Of a stretch of DNA of 64,000 nucleotides, positions 16,238 to 24,583 are shown in pieces; the first letter of the stretch is position 1, and the number at the start of each line of letters is the position of its first letter. The notes below the pieces were generated by a model. The model made no database searches and had not been told where the DNA came from. It was given only the letters and a program-made list of their open reading frames with translations. This DNA comes from Streptomyces brasiliensis. GTDB lineage: Bacteria > Actinomycetota > Actinomycetes > Streptomycetales > Streptomycetaceae. The translations under genes were made by a program, and so were the position numbers. The stretch covers positions 1-64,000 of the forward strand of contig NZ_BMQA01000032.1 in the NCBI RefSeq assembly GCF_014647875.1, written 5' to 3'.

Positions 16238-17953
16238 CTAGCTCCCGCCAGGACTCGGCTCAGGCCCACCACTGTCACTGGGCGGCGGGGACTGCGTCTC
16301 CGGGGCGGTCGGTGACGGGCTCGTCGGGGTCGGGGTCGGGTCTGTCGGAGTCGGGGTCGGCGTGGGGCTCGACGGGGGGTCGGTCGGGGGTGAGGTCGAC
16401 GGTGTCGGGGTCGGGGACCCGGTCGACGGCGGCGGGCTGCCGGGGGTCGTCGGACCGGTCGGCGCGGTGCCGTACCCCCTGATCGAGACGACTGCGCCCG
16501 CCGGTGCCACGGCCACCTGCGCGCTCCAGTACCCGGCCGGTTCGCGCAGAGGGTCGACGTACACCTTGATCGTCAACGACTCGCCGGGGCGGAGGGTTCC
16601 CGAGGACCGGCTGAGGTAGAGCCACGCGGCCGAGGTGGACGCGGACCAGCGCACCGGTGCGGGGCCGGAGGCGGTGAGGGTGACGAGGGTGGTGTCGCCG
16701 CTGGATCCGGCCGAGACCGCGAGCCGGCCCTCGCCCTTCTTCCCGGCCCTCGAGACGCTGACGACCTCCACGGAGACGTCGGGCCTGCCGTCCTTGCCGA
16801 GGTCCACGCCCGGTTTCGTGCTGGCGTTCCCGGCGTTCTCGTAGCCGCCGACCGTGTCACCGCCGGGGCTGCCGGCACCGTCGGCCTCGCGCGCGGTGGC
16901 GGCGGGGTCGCTGGGCCCGTCACCGGCCGGCGAGCCCCGGTAGGCGGCCCACAGGGCGAGCACGGGAGCCGCGATGACGGTGGCGACGACGGTGGTCGTG
17001 ACGGCACGCGCGCGTAGCCGGTCGCGGCGGGCCGCGCGGTCCTTGGGGTCCATGGGGAAGCCGCGCCGGTCGAAGCGCGGTACGGCGGTGCCCCGCGCGC
17101 GCGAGTGGTGCCCCGGGGCGAGGTGCAGGGCCGCGCGGGGCGCCTCCAGGACGGGCAGTTCGGCGGGCGTGACGGTGGCGCCGGGCCAGGTCCCCGGGAT
17201 CGCGCGCTCGGCGGTGCGCCGGCAGCGCGGGCAGTCGTCGACGTGCCGGACGAGTTCCCGTCGTACGGCCGCGCTGAGGACGAGCTGGTGGTCGCCGGTG
17301 AGGCGGGCCACGCCCGGGCAGGTGCCGGTCTCGACGACGGCGAGCGCCGCGCGCGTGCGCTCGACCTCGCAGGCGGCGGAGGCGAGCAGGTCGCGGGCGG
17401 CGGCCTGGTCCATGCCGAGGACGGCGGCGACCTCGTGCGCGGCGAGGTGGTGGCGGACGGCGAGCTCGAGGGCCTCGCGCTGCTCCGGGGTCGTTCCGGC
17501 GGCCTCCGGCCAGGCCAGCAGGGCGAGTTCACGCCGCCGCCGCTCCTGGACCTCGTCGGGGACGGACGGTCCGGCGGGCTGCGGGGCGTGCCGGTCCGAG
17601 GTGCCGTCGCGGCCGGACGCGTGTGTGGCATGACGTTTCCGTCTGGCCTCGGCCAGCTTGCGCAGACACGCCCAGCGGGCCAGCGCGTACAGCCAGGCCC
17701 TGCGGTCACCGGCCGCCTCCGGGGCCCGCTGACCGCGCCGCTCGGCCAGCGCCAGGACGTCGCCCAGCGCCGCCGTCGCCGCGTCGTGGTCGCACAGCAC
17801 CGACAGACAGTAGGTGAACAGGCCGTCCAGGTACGGCTCGTAGCACGCGGGCGGCCGCTGCGCCAGCGTGCGCGCCGCAGCGCGGTCGCGTGCCTCCTTG
17901 TGCGCCCGGTGTGCGCCGGTGGTGCGGGTCGAGGTGTGCGGACTGCTGCTCAT
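16238..17953 (-). CDS. Sigma-like/zinc-finger/transmembrane/BACON fusion protein
   Basis: A 571-residue multidomain protein. Residues about 35-110 resemble sigma-70 region 2 (YLDGLFTYCLSVLCDHDAAT, then WLYALARWACLRKL). About 145-205 resembles region 4 (TPEQREALELAVRHHLAAHE, then VAAVLGMDQAAARDLL). A zinc-finger-like HVDDCPRC (about 237-244) recalls anti-sigma factors. One membrane segment spans about 317-338. The outer part has a BACON domain (around 400-480, WSASTSAAWLYLSRSSG) and a Pro/Thr/Ser tail of about 80 residues. The order implies a membrane-tethered sigma-like module with an outside beta-sandwich. Whether it binds DNA or RNA polymerase is unknown. GTG 17956 just before the ATG is an alternative start. 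Confidence 0.8.
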   Translation of the reverse strand: MSSSPHTSTRTTGAHRAHKEARDRAAARTLAQRPPACYEPYLDGLFTYCLSVLCDHDAATAALGDVLALAERRGQRAPEAAGDRRAWLYALARWACLRKLAEARRKRHATHASGRDGTSDRHAPQPAGPSVPDEVQERRRRELALLAWPEAAGTTPEQREALELAVRHHLAAHEVAAVLGMDQAAARDLLASAACEVERTRAALAVVETGTCPGVARLTGDHQLVLSAAVRRELVRHVDDCPRCRRTAERAIPGTWPGATVTPAELPVLEAPRAALHLAPGHHSRARGTAVPRFDRRGFPMDPKDRAARRDRLRARAVTTTVVATVIAAPVLALWAAYRGSPAGDGPSDPAATAREADGAGSPGGDTVGGYENAGNASTKPGVDLGKDGRPDVSVEVVSVSRAGKKGEGRLAVSAGSSGDTTLVTLTASGPAPVRWSASTSAAWLYLSRSSGTLRPGESLTIKVYVDPLREPAGYWSAQVAVAPAGAVVSIRGYGTAPTGPTTPGSPPPSTGSPTPTPSTSPPTDPPSSPTPTPTPTDPTPTPTSPSPTAPETQSPPPSDSGGPEPSPGGS

Positions 17954-18197
17954 CACCTGTGCGACCGTAGGCGGCGGCGGACGGGCGCTTCCGGAGCCTT
18001 GAGGACTTTTAATCCGTACGGGTGAAACGATCCCTCATAAGGGGACACAAGCCCTTCATTCCATGGCTCGATCGTGACCGGGATGGCCGGTTGCGGTCCA
18101 CCCACGTCCGCCTCGGCCGCCTCGGCGCGCGCCCCCTCCCCCGCGCGCGGGACGACCCGGGTCCGGGTTGTCAGTGCCGGCGGCTACGGTTTCGTCC

Positions 18198-19607
18198 ATG
18201 GCTGCGCGTACCAAGACCACCAAGGACCGCCCGTCCTACCGCTGCACCGAGTGCGGCTGGCAGACGGCCAAGTGGCTCGGCCGCTGCCCCGAGTGCCAGG
18301 CCTGGGGGACGATCGAGGAGTACGGCGCGCCCGCGGTGCGGACCACGACGCCGGGGCGTGTCACCACCTCCGCGCTGCCCATCGGCCAGGTCGACGGCAG
18401 GCAGGCCACCGCCCGCACGACCGGCGTGCCGGAGCTGGACCGGGTGCTCGGCGGCGGCCTGGTGCCCGGCGCGGTCGTGCTCCTGGCGGGCGAGCCCGGC
18501 GTCGGCAAGTCCACGCTCCTGCTCGACGTGGCGGCCAAGTCGGCGAGCGACGAGCACCCCACGCTCTACGTCACCGGTGAGGAGTCGGCGAGCCAGGTCC
18601 GGCTGCGCGCCGACCGCATCGGCGCGATCGCCGACCATCTGTATCTCACCGCGGAGACCGATCTGGCCGCGGTTCTCGGGCACTTGGACGAGGTGAAGCC
18701 GTCCCTGCTGATCCTCGACTCCGTGCAGACGGTCGCCTCCCCGGAGATCGACGGCGCCCCCGGCGGCATGGCCCAGGTCCGGGAGGTGGCCGGCGCACTC
18801 ATCCGCGCCTCGAAGGAGCGCGGCATGTCCACCCTGCTCGTGGGCCACGTCACCAAGGACGGCGCGATCGCCGGCCCGCGCCTCCTGGAGCACCTCGTGG
18901 ACGTCGTCCTCCATTTCGAGGGCGACCGGCACGCGCGCCTGCGCCTCGTACGTGGCGTCAAGAACCGGTACGGCGCGACGGACGAGGTCGGCTGCTTCGA
19001 ACTGCACGACCAGGGCATCACCGGCCTCGCCGACCCGAGCGGACTTTTCCTGACACGACGTGCCGAACCGGTTCCGGGAACCTGCCTCACGGTCACCCTG
19101 GAGGGCCGCCGCCCGCTGGTCGCCGAGGTGCAGGCACTGACCGTCGACTCGCAGATCCCCTCTCCGCGCCGTACGACGTCGGGGCTGGAGACGTCCCGGG
19201 TCTCGATGATGCTGGCGGTCCTCGAGCAGCGCGGCCGGATCAGCGCGCTCGGCAAGCGGGACATCTACTCGGCGACGGTCGGCGGTGTGAAGCTCTCGGA
19301 GCCCGCCGCGGACCTCGCCGTCGCGCTCGCCCTGGCGTCGGCCGCCAGTGACACCCCGCTGCCGAAGAACCTCGTCGCGATCGGCGAGGTCGGCCTCGCG
19401 GGCGAGGTGAGACGGGTCACGGGCGTGCAGCGCAGACTCGCGGAGGCGCACCGCCTCGGCTTCACGCACGCGCTCGTGCCGGGCGACCCGGGCAAGATCC
19501 CTCCCGGCATGAAGGTCCTGGAAGTGGCCGACATAGGGGACGCGCTCAGGGTGCTGCCGCGCTCCCGTCGCCGAGACGCCCCACGGGAGGACGAGGACCG
19601 CCGGTAG
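18198..19607 (+). CDS. radA: DNA repair protein RadA
   Basis: A 469-residue RecA-like ATPase that promotes branch migration of recombination intermediates. It has an N-terminal zinc finger (C16-x2-C19, C30-x2-C33), Walker A GEPGVGKST, the RadA-specific KNRYG motif and a C-terminal Lon-protease-like domain with PLPKNLVAIGEVGLAGEVR. ATG 18198 lies 7 nt after TACGGT (18185-18190), compatible with a leaderless message. It lies directly upstream of disA in the same direction, a pairing found widely in Gram-positive bacteria, where RadA can restrain DisA activity. Confidence 0.95.
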   Translation: MAARTKTTKDRPSYRCTECGWQTAKWLGRCPECQAWGTIEEYGAPAVRTTTPGRVTTSALPIGQVDGRQATARTTGVPELDRVLGGGLVPGAVVLLAGEPGVGKSTLLLDVAAKSASDEHPTLYVTGEESASQVRLRADRIGAIADHLYLTAETDLAAVLGHLDEVKPSLLILDSVQTVASPEIDGAPGGMAQVREVAGALIRASKERGMSTLLVGHVTKDGAIAGPRLLEHLVDVVLHFEGDRHARLRLVRGVKNRYGATDEVGCFELHDQGITGLADPSGLFLTRRAEPVPGTCLTVTLEGRRPLVAEVQALTVDSQIPSPRRTTSGLETSRVSMMLAVLEQRGRISALGKRDIYSATVGGVKLSEPAADLAVALALASAASDTPLPKNLVAIGEVGLAGEVRRVTGVQRRLAEAHRLGFTHALVPGDPGKIPPGMKVLEVADIGDALRVLPRSRRRDAPREDEDRR

Positions 19608-19687
19608 ACTTTGCCCTGGTCTCGCCCGTCCGTACGAACCGAGTGCGCGCACGGGAGCACCCCAGAACCTGCGACCGGAGGAGTGCA

Positions 19688-20812
19688 GTGGCAGCCAACG
19701 ACCGGGCAGCAGCTCCCGGAAAGTCCGGTGGGAGTGCCGGTTCCGATGGCCTGATGCGCGCCTCGCTGAGCGCCGTGGCACCCGGTACGGGCTTGCGTGA
19801 CGGCCTCGAGCGGGTTCTGCGCGGCAACACCGGCGGTCTGATCGTGCTCGGCTGCGACAAGACGGTCGAGACGATGTGCACGGGCGGCTTCGTCCTGGAC
19901 GTCGAGTTCAGCGCGACCCGGCTGCGCGAGCTGTGCAAGCTGGACGGCGGCATCGTGCTCTCCTCCGATCTGTCGAAGATCCTGCGGGCCGGCGTGCAGC
20001 TGGTCCCGGACCCGACGATCCCCACGGAGGAGACGGGCACCCGGCACCGCACGGCGGACCGCGTCTCCAAGCAGGTCGGCTTCCCCGTGGTCTCCGTCTC
20101 CCAGTCGATGCGGCTGATCGCGCTGTACGTCGACGGGCAGCGCCGTGTCCTGGAGGACTCGGCCGCGATCCTGTCCCGTGCGAACCAGGCGCTGGCCACC
20201 CTGGAGCGCTACAAGCTCCGCCTGGACGAGGTCGCGGGCACGCTGTCGGCGCTGGAGATCGAGGACCTGGTCACGGTCCGCGACGTCTCCGCGGTGGCGC
20301 AGCGCCTGGAGATGGTCCGCCGTATCGCGACGGAGATCGCCGAGTACGTGGTGGAGCTGGGCACGGACGGGCGCCTGCTCGCCCTCCAGCTGGACGAGCT
20401 GATCGCGGGCGTCGAGCCGGAGCGCGAGCTGGTCGTCCGGGACTACGTCCCCGAGCCCACGGCGAAACGCTCTCGCACGGTCGAGGAGGCCCTGTCCGAG
20501 CTGGACGCCCACGGCCACGGCGAACTCCTCGAACTCGCCACGGTGGCCCGGGCCCTGGGCTACACCGGCTCCCCCGAGGCCCTCGACTCGGCGGTCTCCC
20601 CCCGCGGCTTCCGCCTCCTGGCCAAGGTCCCCCGCCTGCCCGGCGCGATCATCGACCGCCTGGTGGAACACTTCGGTGGCCTGCAGAAACTCCTGGCAGC
20701 CAGCGTCGACGACCTCCAGACGGTCGACGGAGTGGGCGAGGCACGTGCCCGCAGCGTCAGGGAGGGCCTGTCGAGACTGGCGGAGTCGTCGATCCTGGAA
20801 CGCTACGTCTGA
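19688..20812 (+). CDS. disA: DNA integrity scanning diadenylate cyclase DisA
   Basis: Makes cyclic di-AMP from two ATP and scans DNA branch points. 374 residues: the DAC domain is at about 20-145 with the Asp86-Gly-Gly and Arg119-His-Arg121 motifs, then a helical linker and C-terminal helix-hairpin-helix domain (VDDLQTVDGVGEARARSV). The canonical DGA motif is DGG here. The start is GTG 19688 behind GGAGGAG. It lies 80 bp after radA and is probably cotranscribed. c-di-AMP controls cell-wall hydrolases and osmolyte transport in streptomycetes. Confidence 0.95.
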   Translation: MAANDRAAAPGKSGGSAGSDGLMRASLSAVAPGTGLRDGLERVLRGNTGGLIVLGCDKTVETMCTGGFVLDVEFSATRLRELCKLDGGIVLSSDLSKILRAGVQLVPDPTIPTEETGTRHRTADRVSKQVGFPVVSVSQSMRLIALYVDGQRRVLEDSAAILSRANQALATLERYKLRLDEVAGTLSALEIEDLVTVRDVSAVAQRLEMVRRIATEIAEYVVELGTDGRLLALQLDELIAGVEPERELVVRDYVPEPTAKRSRTVEEALSELDAHGHGELLELATVARALGYTGSPEALDSAVSPRGFRLLAKVPRLPGAIIDRLVEHFGGLQKLLAASVDDLQTVDGVGEARARSVREGLSRLAESSILERYV

Positions 20813-21156
20813 GCTCCGCAGGCAGCCTGCATACCCGCCGTAGCTGCGGGCAGTCTCCCCAGTGGCCTGGGCGGACCCCAGGCGGCACGGGTGGGCGATG
20901 GAGGTCCCCCGCTCGAGCGAAGCCGAGAGCGGGGAGCACGCCGCCGGCGCGGGCGAGCGAGACCCACCCCGCCCAGCCACAGCGCCGGGCGCCCAGTGCT
21001 GTGGCCGGGAAGGTTTGCCGGGAAGCTCGCGGCGTCCGGTGCGGTCCATCTCAAGGCGGAGCGTCACCCGCGTACTGGATGTACTCGGGTGAGGCGACAA
21101 CGCCGCGAGGTGCCGTGCCGGGCGTCGCGAGCCGGTGAACCCTTCCGGTCACGGCA
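20813..21156. other. Intergenic region after disA with several hairpins, no gene
   Basis: This 344-bp gap lies between the convergent ends of disA and a membrane-anchored protein gene. It holds a GCAGGCAGCCTGC palindrome right after the disA stop, a CCCGC/GCGGG hairpin (about 20833-20849) and the longer palindromic repeat at 20907-20934. No credible coding frame is seen. Confidence 0.6.
20907..20934. repeat. Streptomyces-type intergenic palindromic repeat, likely terminator
   Basis: Arms CCCCGCTC (20907-20914) and GAGCGGGG (20927-20934) surround GAGCGAAGCCGA. I recognise this GCTCGAGCGAAGCCGAGAGC-type palindrome as a sequence seen many times in Streptomyces intergenic regions. Between two convergent genes it probably works as a bidirectional terminator. 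Confidence 0.65.
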
Positions 21157-22005
21157 CTAGTCAGCCGCCAGCACGAACGACGTCTGCATCTTCGGGAACC
21201 CCGCAGCCGACGCCTCCAGCAGATACGTCCCCGCCCCGGCCGACCCCGCCGGAGGCGTGGCGCACTGTGCGGCGCTCGGCTTCCGGTCCCACTTCACCGT
21301 GTACGTGATGCTGCTCCCCGCCGGCACCCGGTACATCCGGTTCCCGGAGACCTTCGGACAGTCGGCGGACGACCAGTAGTCGTCACTGCTGTCGGCCTGA
21401 GTGACCGTCAACACCGCCTGCTTGGGCCCGAGATCGATCTTGCAGTCGCTCCCGGACTTGTTCTTCGCGGTGAGTTCGAACGCGGGCGTCTGGTCGGGCG
21501 AGTAGGAGTTGTGGACGCTCCGCAGGCTCAACGTCACAGACCCGGCAGTGCAGTTGGGCAGCACCGACGACGCCGGCACCTGGTCGCCCGAACTGACCCC
21601 ACCGGCAGACCCGGCACCCGCACCACCCCCGGCACCGGCTCCGGCACCCGCACCACCCCCGGCCCCCGGAGAACCGCTCCCGTCACCCGACCCGTCGTCC
21701 GCACCGTCACCGGAGCCGCCCGACCCGGCACCGCCCCCACCGGTACCCCCGCCGCTCGACTCGTCACGCCCGCCCGGGTGTTGGCTTATCGCCGGCCCGG
21801 AACCGGTCGGCCCCGGCGTGATCGTGGACACGGGATTCTTGCCGTTGGTCCCGTCGGCGCTGTTCTTGCCGCCCCCGCCGCCACCGGACGTGACGATCCA
21901 CACGGTCAGCAGCGCCAGCACGGCGACCACCGACAGCATGACGGCCCTCCGTCGCCAGTAGATGGAGGAGGGAAGCGGCCCGACAGGATTGCGCAGAGAT
22001 CCCAC
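21157..22005 (-). CDS. Membrane-anchored extracytoplasmic protein with Gly-rich linker
   Basis: A 282-residue protein with one N-terminal membrane segment (AVMLSVVAVLALLTVWIV), a long Gly/Ser/Ala linker (about 45-130) and an extracellular beta-rich domain with four Cys residues (near PNCTAGSVTL, SDCKIDLG, SADCPK and AAQCATPP) that probably form disulfides. It resembles DUF4232-like Streptomyces surface proteins, but I cannot assign the family firmly. The start is GTG 22005 (VGSLRNPVG), 7 nt after the -10-like TACAGT, again a leaderless arrangement. Divergent from mutY. Confidence 0.75.
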   Translation of the reverse strand: MGSLRNPVGPLPSSIYWRRRAVMLSVVAVLALLTVWIVTSGGGGGGKNSADGTNGKNPVSTITPGPTGSGPAISQHPGGRDESSGGGTGGGGAGSGGSGDGADDGSGDGSGSPGAGGGAGAGAGAGGGAGAGSAGGVSSGDQVPASSVLPNCTAGSVTLSLRSVHNSYSPDQTPAFELTAKNKSGSDCKIDLGPKQAVLTVTQADSSDDYWSSADCPKVSGNRMYRVPAGSSITYTVKWDRKPSAAQCATPPAGSAGAGTYLLEASAAGFPKMQTSFVLAAD

Positions 22006-22186
22006 GGCGCAAACTGTACGAGAGATCGGCGCGCTTGCTTGCGCCACCCGCCGCCTCGGCTCAACTTTTCCGGATCATCATCACGGCAACTGCCCTGAGA
22101 GCGCCCACCCTTCGCGTTACCGCTGCGCCCGTCCCGGCGGTGCCACGGACCGCTCCCGCCCATCCCGTGGCAGGATCGGGAGGGCC

Positions 22187-23077
22187 ATGACTGAGAAGCT
22201 CCACGCCCCCGTGATCGCCTGGTTCGACGTCCATGCCCGCGACCTCCCCTGGCGCCGCCCGGAGGCGGGCCCCTGGGGCGTGATGGTCAGCGAGTTCATG
22301 CTCCAGCAGACGCCGGTCAACCGGGTGCTGCCCGTCTACGAACAGTGGCTGGCCCGCTGGCCGCGCCCCGCGGACCTCGCCGAGGAACCGCCCGGCGAGG
22401 CCGTCCGTGCCTGGGGCCGGCTCGGCTACCCGCGCCGCGCCCTGCGCCTGCACGGCGCCGCGGTCGCTATAACGGAACGGCACGACGGCGACGTACCGAC
22501 GGACCACGCGCAGCTGCTCGCGCTGCCCGGCATCGGCGAGTACACGGCCGCTGCGGTGGCCTCCTTCGCCTACGGCCAGCGCCACGCCGTCCTCGACACC
22601 AACGTCCGCCGGGTCTTCGCGCGGGCGGTCACCGGCGTGCAGTACCCGCCGAACGCCACCACGGCCGCGGAGCGCAAGCTGGCCCGCGAACTGCTGCCCG
22701 AGGACGAGAAGACGGCCGCGCGCTGGGCCGCCGCCTCGATGGAACTGGGCGCCCTGGTGTGCACGGCGAAGAACGAGACCTGCGGGCGCTGCCCGATCGC
22801 GGACCTGTGCGAGTGGCAGCTCGCGGGCAAGCCGGAGCACGAGGGTCCGCCGCGCCGCGGGCAGACGTACGCCGGGACCGACCGCCAGGTGCGCGGCAAG
22901 CTGCTCGCCGTACTGCGCGAGGCGCACGGGCCCGTACCGCAGGCATCGCTCGACCGCGTCTGGCACGAGCCGGTGCAACGGGCCCGGGCACTGGACGGAC
23001 TCGTCTCGGACGGTCTGGTGGAGCCGTTGGCCGGCGGTATGTATCGACTCCCACTGAGCGGACACATCGCCACATAG
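22187..23077 (+). CDS. mutY: A/G-specific adenine DNA glycosylase
   Basis: Removes adenine mispaired with 8-oxoguanine. 296 residues: helix-hairpin-helix motif LPGIGEYTAAAVASFAYG with the catalytic Asp in VLDTNVRR, catalytic Glu in SEFMLQQTP, and a [4Fe-4S] loop with C-x6-C-x2-C-x5-C (CTAKNETCGRCPIADLC). The C-terminus is short, without a full NUDIX-like MutT domain, as is common in actinobacteria. GGGAGGG precedes ATG 22187. It is transcribed toward sigE. Confidence 0.93.
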   Translation: MTEKLHAPVIAWFDVHARDLPWRRPEAGPWGVMVSEFMLQQTPVNRVLPVYEQWLARWPRPADLAEEPPGEAVRAWGRLGYPRRALRLHGAAVAITERHDGDVPTDHAQLLALPGIGEYTAAAVASFAYGQRHAVLDTNVRRVFARAVTGVQYPPNATTAAERKLARELLPEDEKTAARWAAASMELGALVCTAKNETCGRCPIADLCEWQLAGKPEHEGPPRRGQTYAGTDRQVRGKLLAVLREAHGPVPQASLDRVWHEPVQRARALDGLVSDGLVEPLAGGMYRLPLSGHIAT

Positions 23078-23131
23078 CGGGACGAACAACCAACTGCCCT
23101 TACCCTGCCCCTACTTCCGTTACACAACCGA

Positions 23132-23171
23132 CGGACAGCCGAGTGCTAGCCGCAGGCTGCTTCGGACAGCC
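23132..23171 (+). promoter_or_regulatory. Direct repeats in the sigE upstream region
   Basis: The 9-mer CGGACAGCC occurs at 23132-23140 and 23163-23171, 31 bp apart (about three helical turns). The sigE promoter in S. coelicolor is activated by CseB, so such repeats could be CseB sites. This link is inference from position. Confidence 0.35.
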
Positions 23172-23276
23172 CCGTGACAACAACTCCGTAGCTTCATTTC
23201 TGTGCCCGAACGACCACGGGACCGCAGGAACGACAGGCACAGGGCCGGAGAAATACGGGGATCGGAGGCGGTTGAT

Positions 23277-23816
23277 ATGGCGCAGGGTGAGGTGCTCGAG
23301 TTCGAGGAGTATGTCCGCACCCGGCAGGACGCGCTGCTGCGCAGCGCCCGCCGACTGGTCCCGGACCCGGTCGACGCCCAGGACCTGCTGCAGACGGCGC
23401 TCGTACGGACGTACGGCCGCTGGGACGGCATCGCGGACAAGCGCCTCGCGGACGCCTATCTGCGCCGAGTCATGATCAACACGCGGACCGAGTGGTGGCG
23501 TGCGCGCAAGCTGGAGGAGGTCCCGACCGAGCAGCTGCCGGACGCGTGCGTGGACGACACCACGGAGCAGCACGCCGACCGCGCGCTCCTGATGGACGTC
23601 ATGAAGGTGCTCGCTCCGAAGCAGCGCAGTGTCGTCGTGCTGCGACACTGGGAGCAGATGTCCACGGAGGAGACGGCCGCCGCCCTCGGCATGTCGGCCG
23701 GAACGGTCAAGAGCACGCTGCACCGGGCGCTCGCCCGGCTCCGCGAGGAGCTGGAGGCGCGCGATCAGGACGCACGCGCGCCGGAGCGTGAGGAGCAGGA
23801 GCGTTGCGCGGCCTGA
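23277..23816 (+). CDS. sigE: ECF sigma factor SigE (cell-envelope stress)
   Basis: A 179-residue extracytoplasmic-function sigma factor with region 2 (EEYVRTRQDALLRSARRLV, DAQDLLQTALVRTYGRW) and region 4 (LAPKQRSVVVLRHWEQMSTE, then AALGMSAGTVKSTLHRAL). The start is ATG 23277, 8 nt after GGAGG. It heads the sigE-cseA-cseB-cseC operon, recognised by its four genes in order. In S. coelicolor this system senses cell-wall damage: CseC activates CseB, which switches on sigE. No anti-sigma gene is present, in line with control by transcription. Its 3' end overlaps cseA. Confidence 0.95.
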   Translation: MAQGEVLEFEEYVRTRQDALLRSARRLVPDPVDAQDLLQTALVRTYGRWDGIADKRLADAYLRRVMINTRTEWWRARKLEEVPTEQLPDACVDDTTEQHADRALLMDVMKVLAPKQRSVVVLRHWEQMSTEETAAALGMSAGTVKSTLHRALARLREELEARDQDARAPEREEQERCAA

Positions 23817-24457
23817 CCGGCGCCGGGCTCAGCCGGGCCCTGGGGAACCTGCAGGCGGCGATCACGGCACTGGCCGTGATCGCCGCCCTCGGCCTTTTTC
23901 TGACGTCCTGCACCACCGGCGGCACCGGAGCCCGCGACGAGGGCCCGGCGCACGCCGACTCGGTGGCGGGCACGGCGCCCTCCCCCGAGCCCAGCCCCTC
24001 CCACAGCTACCAGAAGGTCGACGCGGTCCAGCTGATCAAGGACGACCCGAAGGTCTCGGACGCCGTGAAGCGGGACCTCAAGCCGTGCGTCGGCGACGAG
24101 TACCCGGTCGACGTGTCGTACGGCGACCTGACCGGCTCGGCTGCGGAGGACGTCGTGGTCAACGTGCTGACCTGCGGTGACGCGGTCGGTGTCGGCGCGT
24201 ACGTGTACCGCGCGCGCGGCGGCCGGTACGAGAACGTGTTCCGGGCCGAGGAGTCACCGGTGTACGCCGAGATAGACCGCGGCGACCTGATGGTGACCAA
24301 GCAGGTGTACGAGAGGGGCGATCCGGTCTCCAGCCCGTCCGGCGAGAACGTGATCACGTACAGCTGGACGGGGGGCCGCTTCGTCCAGGAGTCGTACCAC
24401 CACACCGACTACGGCAACGCGGTCGGCGGCTCGGCGTCATCGGCCCCGGCCGGCTGA
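23804..24457 (+). CDS. cseA: CseA lipoprotein, negative modulator of the SigE response
   Basis: A 217-residue lipoprotein: hydrophobic signal segment (about 18-33) and lipobox LTSC with Cys36. In S. coelicolor CseA sits on the outer face of the membrane and dampens the SigE system. The likely start is the rare codon TTG 23804, preceded by AGGAGCAGGA and overlapping sigE by 13 bp, which would couple the two. Other starts would cut into the signal segment. The mature part has two Cys (about 93 and 125) and no known enzyme motif. Confidence 0.88.
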   Translation: MRGLTGAGLSRALGNLQAAITALAVIAALGLFLTSCTTGGTGARDEGPAHADSVAGTAPSPEPSPSHSYQKVDAVQLIKDDPKVSDAVKRDLKPCVGDEYPVDVSYGDLTGSAAEDVVVNVLTCGDAVGVGAYVYRARGGRYENVFRAEESPVYAEIDRGDLMVTKQVYERGDPVSSPSGENVITYSWTGGRFVQESYHHTDYGNAVGGSASSAPAG

Positions 24458-24583
24458 CGGCAGGCCGGCGCGGACCGCGGTCCACCGGGCGGGCACTTCC
24501 TTACGTCACTTGAGCGACGGCACCGGCATCATCCGTACGAGACACCACCGGCACACAACGACACGAGGACTGAGAGCACCAGG

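Noticed and set aside
18168..18190. Standard -35/-10 promoter for radA using TTGTCA at 18168
   Set aside because: The spacing to TACGGT is only 11 bp, too short for a normal sigma-70-type promoter.
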